Below are positions 53,539-63,360 of a DNA stretch of 64,000 nucleotides, in pieces. The notes beneath the pieces were generated by a model. That model did no database searches, was not told where the DNA came from, and saw nothing but the letters and a program-made list of their open reading frames with translations. Made by a program: the position numbers and the translations under genes. How positions within the stretch are numbered: position 1 is the stretch's first letter; the number at the start of each line of letters is the position of its first letter. This DNA comes from an uncultured Bacteroidales bacterium (GTDB lineage Bacteria; Bacteroidota; Bacteroidia; Bacteroidales; Muribaculaceae): the NCBI GenBank assembly GCA_902787185.1, contig CADAFP010000010.1, positions 1 to 64,000 on the forward strand, in the 5' to 3' direction.

Positions 53539-54654
53539 ATGAGCGATTACTACAAGCAGACCAGACAAGAAACCATCATCTACACCATCATTTGGTTTGT
53601 CATCTTCTTGGCGCCTCTCGCGGAGTTTGTCGTCAACTTTGACCCCGAACATCCGATTTGGATCAAGAACGGGTTGTTTGACACATGGGTTCACATGCTG
53701 ATGTTCTTTGTCGCTTTCCTCATCCATAACCACATCCTGGCCCCCATCTTGGTAAAGCAGAAGAAAGTGGCCAAATACATCGCCTGTAGCATTGTCGTCA
53801 TAGCCCTGTTCCAAACAGCTCAATGCGTCCACAAGCCTAACCATCACATGATGCCAAACGGCCAACAGACGGAAAATGTCATCGAGATGGAGCCACCTCC
53901 TCCCGACGGACGTCCCCCCATCCACAGGCACGACATCACCATGTTCATTCTGGTCATCATGATGATGGGAGCCAACCTGGGCGTAAAGACCTTCTGCCAG
54001 AGTGAGGAGGAGAAAAAGCACCTGGCCAAGCTCAAGGAGCAGAGCCTCAAGCAGGAGCTGGACTACCTGCGCTACCAGGTTAACCCGCACTTCATCATGA
54101 ACACGCTCAACAACATCCATGCCCTGGTCGATATTGACCCTGAGCAGGCCAAGGACAGCATTGTTGACATGTCCAGGATGATGCGTTACCTGCTCTATGA
54201 GAGCGACAAAAACTGCGTGTCGCTCAGTAGCGCCATACTCTTCCTCAAGAAATACCTCAACCTGATGAAGTTGCGCTATATGGACACCGTGGAAATCAAC
54301 CTCGACGTGCCCCAGTCGTGCAGCGAGGATCTGGCACTTGTGCCCCTGGTGTTCATCCCCTTTGTGGAAAACGCCTTCAAGCATGGCGTGGGCATCGACA
54401 AGACATCGACCATCGACATCGACATCGAGCACAAGAACGGACGCCTCCTGTTCCACTGCCATAACACCAAGAGCGGCGTTAAGCACGAGTATGGCGGCGT
54501 GGGACTGAACAATGTCACCAAGCGCCTGGAACTTATCTACGGCAATGACTACAACCTCGACATCCGTGACGAGGACGACAGTTATGACGTGCGACTCGAC
54601 CTGCCCGCCAAGTACCCTGGGGATTTCAAGGCACGCACTAACACGAACAATTAA
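53539..54654 (+). CDS. LytS-type sensor histidine kinase, 371 aa
   Basis: Four TM helices (about 14-33, 50-70, 80-95, 133-150) precede a His_kinase domain with phospho-acceptor H184 (RYQVNPHFIMNTLNNIH) and ATPase motifs FIPFVENAFKHGV and GGVGLNNVTKRLEL. No extracytoplasmic sensor domain; a His/Pro-rich loop (about 98-130) faces out and might bind metal. Pairs with the LytTR regulator 25 nt downstream. Confidence 0.93.
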   Translation: MSDYYKQTRQETIIYTIIWFVIFLAPLAEFVVNFDPEHPIWIKNGLFDTWVHMLMFFVAFLIHNHILAPILVKQKKVAKYIACSIVVIALFQTAQCVHKPNHHMMPNGQQTENVIEMEPPPPDGRPPIHRHDITMFILVIMMMGANLGVKTFCQSEEEKKHLAKLKEQSLKQELDYLRYQVNPHFIMNTLNNIHALVDIDPEQAKDSIVDMSRMMRYLLYESDKNCVSLSSAILFLKKYLNLMKLRYMDTVEINLDVPQSCSEDLALVPLVFIPFVENAFKHGVGIDKTSTIDIDIEHKNGRLLFHCHNTKSGVKHEYGGVGLNNVTKRLELIYGNDYNLDIRDEDDSYDVRLDLPAKYPGDFKARTNTNN

Positions 54655-54679
54655 AAACCGCTAAAACCGCTATACGACT

Positions 54680-55417
54680 ATGATCAAGTGCATTGCTATC
54701 GACGACGAACCGTTGGCTCTCAAGAAGCTGGTGACCTATATCAAGAAGATTCCATATCTGGAACTCGTGGCAGAGTGCCGCAGTGCCATTGAGGCGCAAC
54801 AGGTGGTTGACCAGCAGCAGGTCGATGCCATCTTCCTCGACATCAACATGCCCGGCCTGAACGGCCTGGACTTTGCCAAGTCGATGCAAGACCACAGCAA
54901 GGGCCCCATCATGGTGTTCACCACAGCCTATAGCGAATATGCCATCGAGGGCTACAAGGCCAATGCTGTGGGCTACCTGCTGAAGCCCTACAGCTTCGAT
55001 GAGTTTGAGACAGCCGCCCAAAAGGTCAAGGACATCATGGAAATACGCCATCAGTCCAGTGCCGAAGTGTCGGCCGACCCCAACGACAACGTCATCTATG
55101 TCAAGAGCGACTACAGGATTGTGCGCATCGACATCAGCAGTATCCGCTACATCGAGGCGATGAGCGAGTACCTGCGCATCTCATGTGACGACAAGGAAAA
55201 ACCCGTCATCGTGCTGCTGAGCATGAAGAAAATCGAGGAACACCTGCCCACCAACACCTTCATGCGCATCCACCGCTCCTACATCATCAACCTGGACAAA
55301 ATCCGCGAGGTCAAGAAAAACCATGTCATCCTTGAGGGCGACGCCTCCCTGCCCATCGGCGACAACTACAAGGACACCTTCATGAACTACCTCAACAGCA
55401 AAATCCTCACCAAATAA
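54680..55417 (+). CDS. LytTR response regulator, 245 aa
   Basis: Receiver domain with phospho-acceptor D54 (IFLDINMPGLNG) and the KPYS motif, then a LytTR DNA-binding domain (about 137-243) with FMRIHRSYIINLDKIREV. Cognate partner of the kinase upstream. Targets unknown. Confidence 0.95.
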   Translation: MIKCIAIDDEPLALKKLVTYIKKIPYLELVAECRSAIEAQQVVDQQQVDAIFLDINMPGLNGLDFAKSMQDHSKGPIMVFTTAYSEYAIEGYKANAVGYLLKPYSFDEFETAAQKVKDIMEIRHQSSAEVSADPNDNVIYVKSDYRIVRIDISSIRYIEAMSEYLRISCDDKEKPVIVLLSMKKIEEHLPTNTFMRIHRSYIINLDKIREVKKNHVILEGDASLPIGDNYKDTFMNYLNSKILTK

Positions 55418-55972
55418 CACAACGGCATCCGCACAACTATACAAAAACTACGGATTCTACTGATTTTTTCTGATGGCATCTGCATTCTGACAACTGCCAG
55501 CGGATTAAAGGATTAGAGGGGTGCTGGTGCGCCATTAATCAACTATATTCAACATAACCGCCCGTTGGGCGGGAAATTAAGCAAATTATGTTTAAAATTA
55601 AGCATAATAATTAATATATTTATAATTTTAATTTTAAATTTGTTTAATTTCCCGTGCGTTAGCATGGTTAAGTTGCCAAGACGGATCGTCAAAGTGAGCG
55701 GATGCCAATTGTCATTATTGTGCTTATTGTCTTCCTTTTATTTTAGTTGTTTTTTGTCGTCCTTTTATTCTTATTGTCTTTGCGCCCTTTGCGTGGGGCA
55801 AAGAGGGCGGGAATGACGGTTATTTGTCTGGGTCGTCGTGAGGCTGTGTGGCATCGATGTGATTGGGCCGCAAAACGGGTGCGAGTAAAAAAACTTGGTA
55901 CAATCAACTCTATACGCTAAACTTTTTGTAACTTTGCACGTTTTTAAGCGATTATAATCTTTATTCGACGTT
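55418..55972. other. Intergenic region with MITE copy 2 and the pheT promoter
   Basis: No CDS. Contains the MITE-like element and a -7 box TAACTTTG at 55929-55936, 36 nt before pheT. GGCATCCGC motifs occur at 55426 and 55700. Confidence 0.6.
55537..55670 (-). repeat. MITE-like element, copy 2 (inverted relative to copy 1)
   Basis: Aligns along its whole length with the reverse complement of 26981-27117, with scattered substitutions mainly in the AT-rich centre. Confidence 0.9.
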
Positions 55973-58438
55973 ATGAATATATCCTATAAGTGGCTCAAAC
56001 GCTATATTGACACCGACCTGACACCTGAGAAGGTGGCCGAGGCACTGACCTCGCTGGGTCTGGAAGTGGGAGCAGTTGAACAAGTGGAAACCATCAAGGG
56101 CGGCCTGCGCGGACTGGTTGTGGGACAGGTGATGACCTGCATCGACCATCCTAACAGCGACCACCTGCACATCACCACAGTGAACCTGGGTGACGGCAAT
56201 GAGCCGGTGCAGATCGTGTGCGGTGCCCCCAATGTGGCCGCTGGCCAGAAGGTCATCGTCGCCACGCTGGGCACCAAGCTCTATGACGGCGACCAGGAAT
56301 TTACCATCAAGCGCAGCAAGATGCGCGGCGAGGAGTCGCTGGGCATGATTTGCGCCGAGGACGAGATTGGCGTGGGCACCAGCCACGACGGCATCATCGT
56401 CCTGCCCGAGGACGCTGTAGTGGGCACTCCCGCTGCCGATTACTATGGCATCGAGGATGATTACCTGATTGAGGTCGATTTGACGCCCAACCGCATCGAC
56501 GGCGGCTCGCACTATGGTGTGGCCCGCGACCTGTCGGCATGGATGCATCGCCATGGCATGGACGGAAACCTGCACAAGCCCAGTGTCGAGGAGTTTGCCA
56601 TCGACCGTCAGGACGGCGGCATCCCCGTCACCGTCGAGAACGCCGAGGCTTGCCCCCGCTATGCCGGTCTGACCGTGCGCGGCGTGAAGGTGCAGGAGAG
56701 CCCCAAGTGGCTCAAGGACCTGCTGCTCGCCGTGGGACAGCGTCCCATCAACAATATCGTCGATATCACCAACTACATCCTGCTGGGCACGGGACAACCC
56801 ATGCACTGCTTTGACCTGAGCAAGGTCAAGGGCGACCGCATCGTGGTCAGGACCGCCCCCGCGGGCACCAAGTTCGTCACCCTCGACGGCGTGGAGCGCA
56901 CGTTGACCGACCGTGACCTGATGATCTGCAACGGCGAGGAGCCGATGTGCATCGGTGGCGTGTTTGGCGGTCTGGACTCGGGTGTGACCGAGACGACCAC
57001 CGACGTGTTCCTGGAGTCGGCCTACTTCCACCCCACGTGGATCCGCAAGACGGCCCGCCGCTTTGGCCTGAACACCGACGCCTCGTTCCGCTTTGAGCGC
57101 GGCATCGACCCCAACGAGGTCATCTATAACCTCAAGCTGGCCGCTATGCTCGTCAAGGAGCTGGCAGGTGGCGAAATCTGCGGCGACATCGTTGACGTGA
57201 AGGCGCACGACTTCCCCGGCTTCCCCGTGGAGTTGCGCTACGACTATGTGAAGCGCCTCATCGGCAAGGACATTCCCCACGATGAGATCCGCGACATCGT
57301 GAAGAGCCTGGAGATGGAAATCACCGCCGAGGACGACGAGAAGATGAACCTCGTCGTGCCCACCTATCGTGTTGACGTTCGCCGCCCCTGCGACGTGGTG
57401 GAGGACGTGCTGCGCGTCTATGGCTACAACAACGTCGAGTTCACCGACGCCGTTCACGGCAGCCTGTCGAACAAGACCGACGTCGATTGGCGCGACGACA
57501 TGCAGGAGACCGTGAGCAACCAGCTCACCAGCGTGGGCTACCACGAGATGATGAACAACTCGTTGACCGTGGGTGCCTACTACGAGGGGCTGACGACGTG
57601 GCCCGCCGACTTGTGCGTGCGCATCATGAACCCGCTGAGCAGCGACCTGAACGTCATGCGCCAGACGCTGCTGTTTGGCGGCCTGGAGAGCATCGCCCGC
57701 AACATCAACCACAAGAACGCCAACCTGCGCCTCTATGAGTTCGGCAACGTCTATAGCCACGACGGCAGCGTGAGTCAGGAGGAAAAAGCCCTCGCCCCCT
57801 ACAGCGAGAGCACCCAGATGGCGATGTGGCTCACCGGCAACAACCACGACGAGTCGTGGGCCGACAAGGTGAGGGCACTCACCGTCTATGACCTCAAGGC
57901 CGACCTCGAGAACGTGCTCGTCAACATGGGCATCAACCTGCACGACCTCGTCGTCGAGCAGCACGAGGACGAAATCCTCAACCCCGCCCTGCGTTACAGC
58001 AACCACGGCGGCAAGACCATCGCCGTGATGGGTGTCGTTGACGAGGCGCTGGCCAAGAAGTTTGACGTCGATCAGCCCGTCTATTACGCTCAAGTGAACT
58101 GGAACCTCGCCTGCAAGCTGGCGATGAAGAAGGACATCAAATATACCGACCTGCCCAAGACGCTACCGCTGCGCCGCGACCTGGCGCTGCTGGTGGACCG
58201 CACGGTGACTTACGACGACATCCGCCGCGTGGTGGAGGCCAGCGAGAAGAAGTTGCTGCGCTCGATGACACTGTTCGACGTCTATGAGAGCAACAAACTG
58301 GAGGCCGGCAAGAAGTCCTATGCCATCAGCATGATTCTGCAAGACAACGAGAAGACGCTCAACGACAAGCAGATCGATGCCATCATGAACAAGATTATCA
58401 AGAATCTGGAGACCCAGCTGGGAGCCAAGCTCAGATAA
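55973..58438 (+). CDS. pheT: Phenylalanine--tRNA ligase beta subunit
   Basis: 821 aa. N-terminal tRNA-binding domain (about 42-155), B3/B4 editing domain (GLRVRG-type VRGVKVQESPKWLKDLL), B5 (AGGEICGDIVDVKAHDFP in part) and a C-terminal FDX-ACB anticodon-binding domain (LPKTLPLRRDLALLVDRTV in part). Works with PheS, not encoded here. Strong GC bias creates a long antisense frame that is not a gene. Confidence 0.97.
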   Translation: MNISYKWLKRYIDTDLTPEKVAEALTSLGLEVGAVEQVETIKGGLRGLVVGQVMTCIDHPNSDHLHITTVNLGDGNEPVQIVCGAPNVAAGQKVIVATLGTKLYDGDQEFTIKRSKMRGEESLGMICAEDEIGVGTSHDGIIVLPEDAVVGTPAADYYGIEDDYLIEVDLTPNRIDGGSHYGVARDLSAWMHRHGMDGNLHKPSVEEFAIDRQDGGIPVTVENAEACPRYAGLTVRGVKVQESPKWLKDLLLAVGQRPINNIVDITNYILLGTGQPMHCFDLSKVKGDRIVVRTAPAGTKFVTLDGVERTLTDRDLMICNGEEPMCIGGVFGGLDSGVTETTTDVFLESAYFHPTWIRKTARRFGLNTDASFRFERGIDPNEVIYNLKLAAMLVKELAGGEICGDIVDVKAHDFPGFPVELRYDYVKRLIGKDIPHDEIRDIVKSLEMEITAEDDEKMNLVVPTYRVDVRRPCDVVEDVLRVYGYNNVEFTDAVHGSLSNKTDVDWRDDMQETVSNQLTSVGYHEMMNNSLTVGAYYEGLTTWPADLCVRIMNPLSSDLNVMRQTLLFGGLESIARNINHKNANLRLYEFGNVYSHDGSVSQEEKALAPYSESTQMAMWLTGNNHDESWADKVRALTVYDLKADLENVLVNMGINLHDLVVEQHEDEILNPALRYSNHGGKTIAVMGVVDEALAKKFDVDQPVYYAQVNWNLACKLAMKKDIKYTDLPKTLPLRRDLALLVDRTVTYDDIRRVVEASEKKLLRSMTLFDVYESNKLEAGKKSYAISMILQDNEKTLNDKQIDAIMNKIIKNLETQLGAKLR

Positions 58439-58508
58439 CAGTTAACAGTTAACAGATAACAGATAATAGATAACAAGATTATAAAACCAAAATAAAAAAA
58501 GACCAATC

Positions 58509-59243
58509 ATGGGAAGAGCTTTTGAATACCGCAAAGCAAGAAAGATGAAACGCTGGGGCAGCATGTCCCGCACGTTTACACGCATCGGCAAGGAAATCAC
58601 CATCGCCGTTAAGGCTGGTGGTCCCGATGCCGAAGGTAACTCCCGCCTGCGCGCGTTGATCGCCAACGCCAAGGCTGCCAACATGCCCAAGGAGAACATC
58701 GAGCGCGCCATCAAGCGTGCCAGCGAGAAAGATGCTGGTGACTACAAGGAGGTGATCTACGAGGGATTCGGCCCCCACGGCATTGCCGTGCTGGTAGAGA
58801 CCGCTACCGACAACACCACCCGCACCGTGGCCAACCTGCGCAACTACTTCAACAAGAAGGGCGGCAGCCTGGGTAACTCTGGCAGCGTGGCCTTCATGTT
58901 CAGCCACAAGTGCTACTTCCATGTGGCTCCCAAGGCCGACGTGGACCCCGATGAGCTCGAGCTGGAACTCATCGACTGCGGCGCCGAGGAATTTGCCATC
59001 GACGAGGAAGAGATGCTCGTGTCGGGCGACTTTGCCGCTAACGGCGACATCATGAAGTACCTCGAGGACAACGGCTTCGAGATCAAGAGCAGCGAGTTCG
59101 TCTATGAGCCCGCCGACTACAAGGACGTGACCGACGCCGAACGTGCCGACGTCGAGGCCCTCATCGAGGTGCTCGAGGAGGACGACGACGTGCAGAACGT
59201 CTTCACCACCATGGCCGAAGGCGAAGGCGGCGACGAGGAGTAA
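58509..59243 (+). CDS. YebC/PmpR family protein, 244 aa
   Basis: MGRAFEYRKARKMKRWGSMS at the start and PDAEGNSRLRALIANAKAANMPKENI in part are YebC signatures; the family includes DNA-binding regulators and ribosome-associated factors for polyproline translation. A heptamer-type (CAGTTAA/CAGATAA) array precedes it at 58438-58470. Confidence 0.95.
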   Translation: MGRAFEYRKARKMKRWGSMSRTFTRIGKEITIAVKAGGPDAEGNSRLRALIANAKAANMPKENIERAIKRASEKDAGDYKEVIYEGFGPHGIAVLVETATDNTTRTVANLRNYFNKKGGSLGNSGSVAFMFSHKCYFHVAPKADVDPDELELELIDCGAEEFAIDEEEMLVSGDFAANGDIMKYLEDNGFEIKSSEFVYEPADYKDVTDAERADVEALIEVLEEDDDVQNVFTTMAEGEGGDEE

Positions 59244-59317
59244 CCTCGACCCATCTTCACTCGCCCCACAACTTCACTCGCCCCACGCTAAGGCGCCAAG
59301 GCGCGAAGACTTTTATT

Positions 59318-59361
59318 TGGCATCCGCACACTGAAGTGAACAAATCAGAATGCGGATGCCA
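59318..59361. terminator. GGCATCCGCA hairpin downstream of yebC
   Basis: 11-bp perfect stem TGGCATCCGCA / TGCGGATGCCA with a 22-nt loop; T-rich on its right side. Confidence 0.6.
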
Positions 59362-59442
59362 TTTGTCTATTCTGTCAAAAAATGAATTATGGCTATGAAC
59401 TATAAAATAGGGGGTAAAAACTTGGGGCTTGAAAAAAAAATG

Positions 59443-59450
59443 TAATTTTG
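59443..59450 (+). promoter_or_regulatory. -7 box giving a leaderless message
   Basis: TAATTTTG, with CTTG 18 nt upstream. Only 5 nt separate it from the GTG start at 59456, so transcript and translation starts nearly coincide. Confidence 0.6.
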
Positions 59451-59455
59451 CAGGT

Positions 59456-61117
59456 GTGAAACGGTTGCCGTTGGTCATATTGGTCTTTGCGCTGCTCGTG
59501 GCGGTGGTCGCGGGGTGCAGCCACAGTGCCCGCTATGACGGGCGGCTGGTGGCGGCCGACAGCCTGATGTGGGACACGCCAGACAGCGCCCTGGCCGTCC
59601 TGACCGCCATCGACAGCCTGAGCAGCGAGGCCAATCAGGCCTACCGCGACCTGCTCGTGACGCAGGCCCGCTACAAGTGCTATCTCGAAATCACTGCCAG
59701 TGACGACAGCGCCATCAGCCGTGCCATCACCCATTACCGCCGCCACAGCGATGAGCGCGAGAAACTCACCCGCGCCTATCTCTACAAGGGAGCCGTCATG
59801 GAGGAACTGGGCCACATCGATAGCGCCATGTACTACTATAAGACCGCCGAGGTTAGCGCAGAGGAAAAAGACTACACCAATCTGGGCCAAATCAATACCA
59901 GAATAGCCGACCTGTACCGCCTCTATTATGCTGACAGGCAAATATGCTTCGACAAATTCAAACAAGCATTGAAATATTATCAGTTAACTGATAATAAGCC
60001 ATTGCAGTTTGATTGTTTACTCAACATGGGGGCATGTAGTGCCACAACCCACATCGGCAACACTAAACAGCTCTTACTTCATGCCATAGATCTTGCTATA
60101 GAATTAAATGATAGTGCTGGTTATTATACATGTCAAGAACTGCTATGTCGTCAGTTGTATTATTCTGATAATTCACTGACTAAAGCCAAGCAGATTGCAT
60201 TAGCTTGCCTAAATAACTACCGACAATATGTTAACCAAGATCTTCTGCTCGACTTGGCCGATATCTACGCACTTAGCAGTATGCCCGACTCAGCAAGGTA
60301 TTATTTGAACTTAGTAAAAATCAATGCCAATGTTCCTAATATCGGCCAAATAAAAACGAGACAGTATCTAATTCTATCTCGAATCTACAAATTAGACGGC
60401 GATAACGTTAAAAGCAGTCACTATGAATCTTTGGCTCATCAGGTCTCTGATTCCATACTCAACAATAAAAAGAAATACCAAATACAAGATACGGAGAATA
60501 CAATCAATTTCAAACAAGCCAAACAAACACAGAAAAACAAGCGGATAATACATTCTTTGCGTTTACTGATTATAGTTCTACTTGCCATAGCAATCATTCT
60601 AACAGTTCTATTCTGGCACTACCATCACCGCAGGGTTAAACAAATTCAAGCAGTTATTAACGAGTTGCGGCTCGCTGGCGTGGATCGACATGAGGATTTA
60701 TTGGAGCAAATTGATTCTCAAGACGGGACTGTCAGTAAGTTTATAGAAAACTTGGTATCGTTGATGCAAACATTAATTGATTCAAGCCAGCACGATTCTC
60801 CTTCAGTGATTCGGAAACGTGTCAATGAAGAGATTAGTAAACTCACGGCAACTGAGGAGTTTTGGAATGCATTAAGGACACATATTGACCAAAACAACAA
60901 TCAATTAATAACCAATTTAGCCCAAAAACCACGTATTACAGAAAACGATTTACAATTCATTGAACTGTGCTGCTGTGGGTTCAATTATATAGAAATAGCC
61001 ATTATAATGGGCTATACACCCCAATATATTAGCCAAAAGCGCAGAAAGATTGCATCAAAGCTAAATCTTCGAGTCCCCCTTCAAGAATACCTTAATCAAG
61101 AAATGAAACTGCATTGA
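59456..61117 (+). CDS. TPR - transmembrane - HTH regulator, 553 aa
   Basis: GTG 59456 starts MKRLPLVILVFALLVAVVAGC, a lipoprotein-like signal; an upstream in-frame TTG would place the promoter inside the gene. TPR-like helices span about 40-340, a TM helix about 373-395, and a C-terminal cytosolic LuxR-like HTH (LQFIELCCCGFNYIEIAI, then YTPQYISQKRRKIASKLNL). This fits a membrane-tethered one-component regulator. The first 470 nt are GC-rich and the rest is AT-rich, with a sharp change near 59925, suggesting a recombinant gene. It may control the two secreted genes downstream. Confidence 0.8.
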   Translation: MKRLPLVILVFALLVAVVAGCSHSARYDGRLVAADSLMWDTPDSALAVLTAIDSLSSEANQAYRDLLVTQARYKCYLEITASDDSAISRAITHYRRHSDEREKLTRAYLYKGAVMEELGHIDSAMYYYKTAEVSAEEKDYTNLGQINTRIADLYRLYYADRQICFDKFKQALKYYQLTDNKPLQFDCLLNMGACSATTHIGNTKQLLLHAIDLAIELNDSAGYYTCQELLCRQLYYSDNSLTKAKQIALACLNNYRQYVNQDLLLDLADIYALSSMPDSARYYLNLVKINANVPNIGQIKTRQYLILSRIYKLDGDNVKSSHYESLAHQVSDSILNNKKKYQIQDTENTINFKQAKQTQKNKRIIHSLRLLIIVLLAIAIILTVLFWHYHHRRVKQIQAVINELRLAGVDRHEDLLEQIDSQDGTVSKFIENLVSLMQTLIDSSQHDSPSVIRKRVNEEISKLTATEEFWNALRTHIDQNNNQLITNLAQKPRITENDLQFIELCCCGFNYIEIAIIMGYTPQYISQKRRKIASKLNLRVPLQEYLNQEMKLH

Positions 61118-61372
61118 ATCTCACGAAATACACTTCTTCAAAGTCTTCACGGCATAAAGAAGCTACTGTTTTTGGTAGTTAAAGAGAGGCCTATACATAA
61201 TCCTTTGTGTCTCTGTTGATTACATCTTTTTTTTGTACACACCCCGAAAAAGTCTTTTTGGGGGTAATTTTTAATAACACTCTATTTATCAACGTATTAT
61301 AATCTTTAAAATTTCTTTTTAAATAATTTCAGGATATCTATTATTCCTATTTCCCTTACCATTATTTTTGCA

Positions 61373-61380
61373 CCGTGTAA
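61373..61380 (+). promoter_or_regulatory. -7 box of the 57-aa secreted peptide gene
   Basis: TATTTTTG, 15 nt before ATG 61396, so the leader is very short. Confidence 0.55.
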
Positions 61381-61395
61381 ACCAATATAAAAAAA

Positions 61396-61569
61396 ATGAA
61401 AATGAAAAACATTCTATTTTTCTTATTTGCATCAATGTGTTTCATGGTGTATGCTGATCCAGATGAAATTGTTTTGAATCCGAGTGGCTCGGGTGATGTG
61501 ACCCTGGCTGGCGGCTTTGAAGTTGAGCTGGGTGCCAGATTTACCGTGCAGAGGACTTCGTATAAATAA
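61396..61569 (+). CDS. Small secreted protein, 57 aa
   Basis: A signal peptide (MKMKNILFFLFASMCFMVYA) leaves a mature peptide of about 37 residues: DPDEIVLNPSGSGDVTLAGG, then FEVELGARFTVQRTSYK. The GGFEVELGARFTV part resembles the VTLxxGFEVxxGxxF motif of 3-coathanger-stack domains at the end of Bacteroidota surface proteins. It may be a free-standing version or the last piece of a lost gene. It has its own -7 box and is 36 nt upstream of the dockerin protein gene. Confidence 0.6.
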   Translation: MKMKNILFFLFASMCFMVYADPDEIVLNPSGSGDVTLAGGFEVELGARFTVQRTSYK

Positions 61570-61605
61570 CCTATTATTTACAAACCATTTAATACAAGTA
61601 AAGTT

Positions 61606-63171
61606 ATGAAAAAGATTTTAATGATTATGACGATGGCCTTCTTGGGCTTGTCACAGGTGGTGGCTCAGGACGGCTACACGCCGTTTGTGCGCGAGGGAGT
61701 GCAGTGGGTCTGCTATTTCTATTGTGACAACGATTATATGGGTTTCGAGCCAGGTCAGACGTTCTTCACGCTGGAACTCAAGGGCGACACCGTCATCAAC
61801 GGCAAAGAGTACAAGATGATGCACAAATACAGCGGCATCGGTGTCAACCCTGACGATGACACGGTCCTGGCCTGTCTGCGCGAGGAGGACCGCGTCGTTT
61901 ATGCCATCATCCCTGAAGGGATGGCCAGCAATTCATTCCTGGTGGGGTATGGCGACGTGTGGGGCAACAGCCTCTATAACATGGCCAGATCAGGACAAGA
62001 AATCATCTTGTATGAGTTCAATGAGACGGAAGCTTACTACAAGTACATCTATACCTTCGATAGTAACCACCTCAGCTATCTGGGCGTTGACATGGTGGAA
62101 GTGGGCGGACAGCAGGTCAATCGTCACACCTTCAATCGTCATGAACGGGACTTTTACTTCATCGAGGGAATAGGATATGACGGGTTCTATCCCGGCTATC
62201 CGCTGAGTTATGGCGAGGATGGCTTCCCATACTATCTGAGCCATGTCGTTCAGGACGGTAGGATCATCTACAAGGGCGTCAATTACCTGGACGTGGCACC
62301 CCCCGACGGCCGCATGCCCATGGAGCGCGAAGGCATGCAGTGGGTGTTTGAACGCGTCACCATCGACCACGGCGTGACAAAGAGCGAATACTACACTTAT
62401 GAGATCGGTGGCAAGGATGCCCGTGGGGACATTTCGTCAGATAACTATGAAAAGATCTATGCTGGAGCCAGATACTGCCGCTACTACGAGGGCATGAAAC
62501 CGGACGGTGACGGAGAAATCGTGTGCTCGCTGAAGTTCGATAGCTGGGATGAGAGGGCCATCGACAACACCATCATGGACAAGGTGGCTAGCGAAGGCCG
62601 CAACCTGATGCGCCGAATGTTCGTAGGGGCGGACAATATGGAACTGCTCTACTATTTTGACCATAAAAATCCCGAATATGTGTTGTATTATTATACCCAC
62701 TTTCAGCAGTCTCCCAAGATCCTGACCAGCGACAACTTCACGCTCGTGGAGCCGGTCGAGATTGACGGCTACAGCTGCAACCGCTACGCCTACGTGGACG
62801 AGAGCGGAGAGGTGCAGTGCTACCTCATCGAGGGCATTGGCATCGACAGCCGCGACATGGGCGACCTGCTGGCTCCGTTCACCCGCAAGCCCGACCCCGA
62901 TGCCGACTACCAGGAGTACTGCGGCCTGAGCCACGTCATCAAGGACGGTAAAATCATCTACAAGGGCATGCGCTACAACGCCGAGGCCGTGGAGGGCAAC
63001 CCATACGACGTGGATGGTGACGGACAGGTGAATATCGCTGACGTGACCGCCCTGGTTGACATGCTGATGAGCCCACAGACACTCTTGATGCAACACGCTG
63101 ACGTGGATGGCAGCGGTGAGCTGAACATCGCCGATGTGACTTTCCTGATTGACTACATCCTGGGTCGATGA
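61606..63171 (+). CDS. Secreted dockerin-bearing protein, 521 aa
   Basis: A signal peptide (MKKILMIMTMAFLGLSQVVA) is followed by two related 220-residue halves, each with a REGxQWV(C/F) start (VREGVQWVCYFY; EREGMQWVFERV) and a LSHVV/IKDGxIIYKG end. The C-terminal 60 residues carry two dockerin repeats (DVDGDGQVNIADVTALVD; DVDGSGELNIADVTFLID). No catalytic motif recognised. It has no sorting domain after the dockerin. Likely co-transcribed with the 57-aa gene. Confidence 0.8.
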   Translation: MKKILMIMTMAFLGLSQVVAQDGYTPFVREGVQWVCYFYCDNDYMGFEPGQTFFTLELKGDTVINGKEYKMMHKYSGIGVNPDDDTVLACLREEDRVVYAIIPEGMASNSFLVGYGDVWGNSLYNMARSGQEIILYEFNETEAYYKYIYTFDSNHLSYLGVDMVEVGGQQVNRHTFNRHERDFYFIEGIGYDGFYPGYPLSYGEDGFPYYLSHVVQDGRIIYKGVNYLDVAPPDGRMPMEREGMQWVFERVTIDHGVTKSEYYTYEIGGKDARGDISSDNYEKIYAGARYCRYYEGMKPDGDGEIVCSLKFDSWDERAIDNTIMDKVASEGRNLMRRMFVGADNMELLYYFDHKNPEYVLYYYTHFQQSPKILTSDNFTLVEPVEIDGYSCNRYAYVDESGEVQCYLIEGIGIDSRDMGDLLAPFTRKPDPDADYQEYCGLSHVIKDGKIIYKGMRYNAEAVEGNPYDVDGDGQVNIADVTALVDMLMSPQTLLMQHADVDGSGELNIADVTFLIDYILGR

Positions 63172-63235
63172 TCCAGTGGTAACATTTGCCAAATAGAAGT
63201 GCTAAGGGAAGAATAGTTTATTTTCAGGTTTTCAG

Positions 63236-63283
63236 GGTGCAGCGCCCGGATTCAATCCACAACGGCGCTGCACCTGTTTTTTT
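63236..63283 (+). terminator. Rho-independent terminator after the dockerin gene
   Basis: 11-bp perfect stem GGTGCAGCGCC / GGCGCTGCACC followed by TGTTTTTTT. Confidence 0.9.
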
Positions 63284-63360
63284 CAATCCTAAAACTTTGA
63301 TCGGGCTACGCCCGAGAAAACTTGTGCAAACCAAACGCAGCGGCGGGGGCGGTGCATCAT

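Noticed and set aside
55961..58093. 710-codon open frame antisense to pheT
   Set aside because: It mirrors a well-supported pheT codon for codon; the translation is low-complexity (V/H/A/D-rich) with no domain. Long antisense frames follow from the GC-rich third-position bias and occur opposite many genes here.
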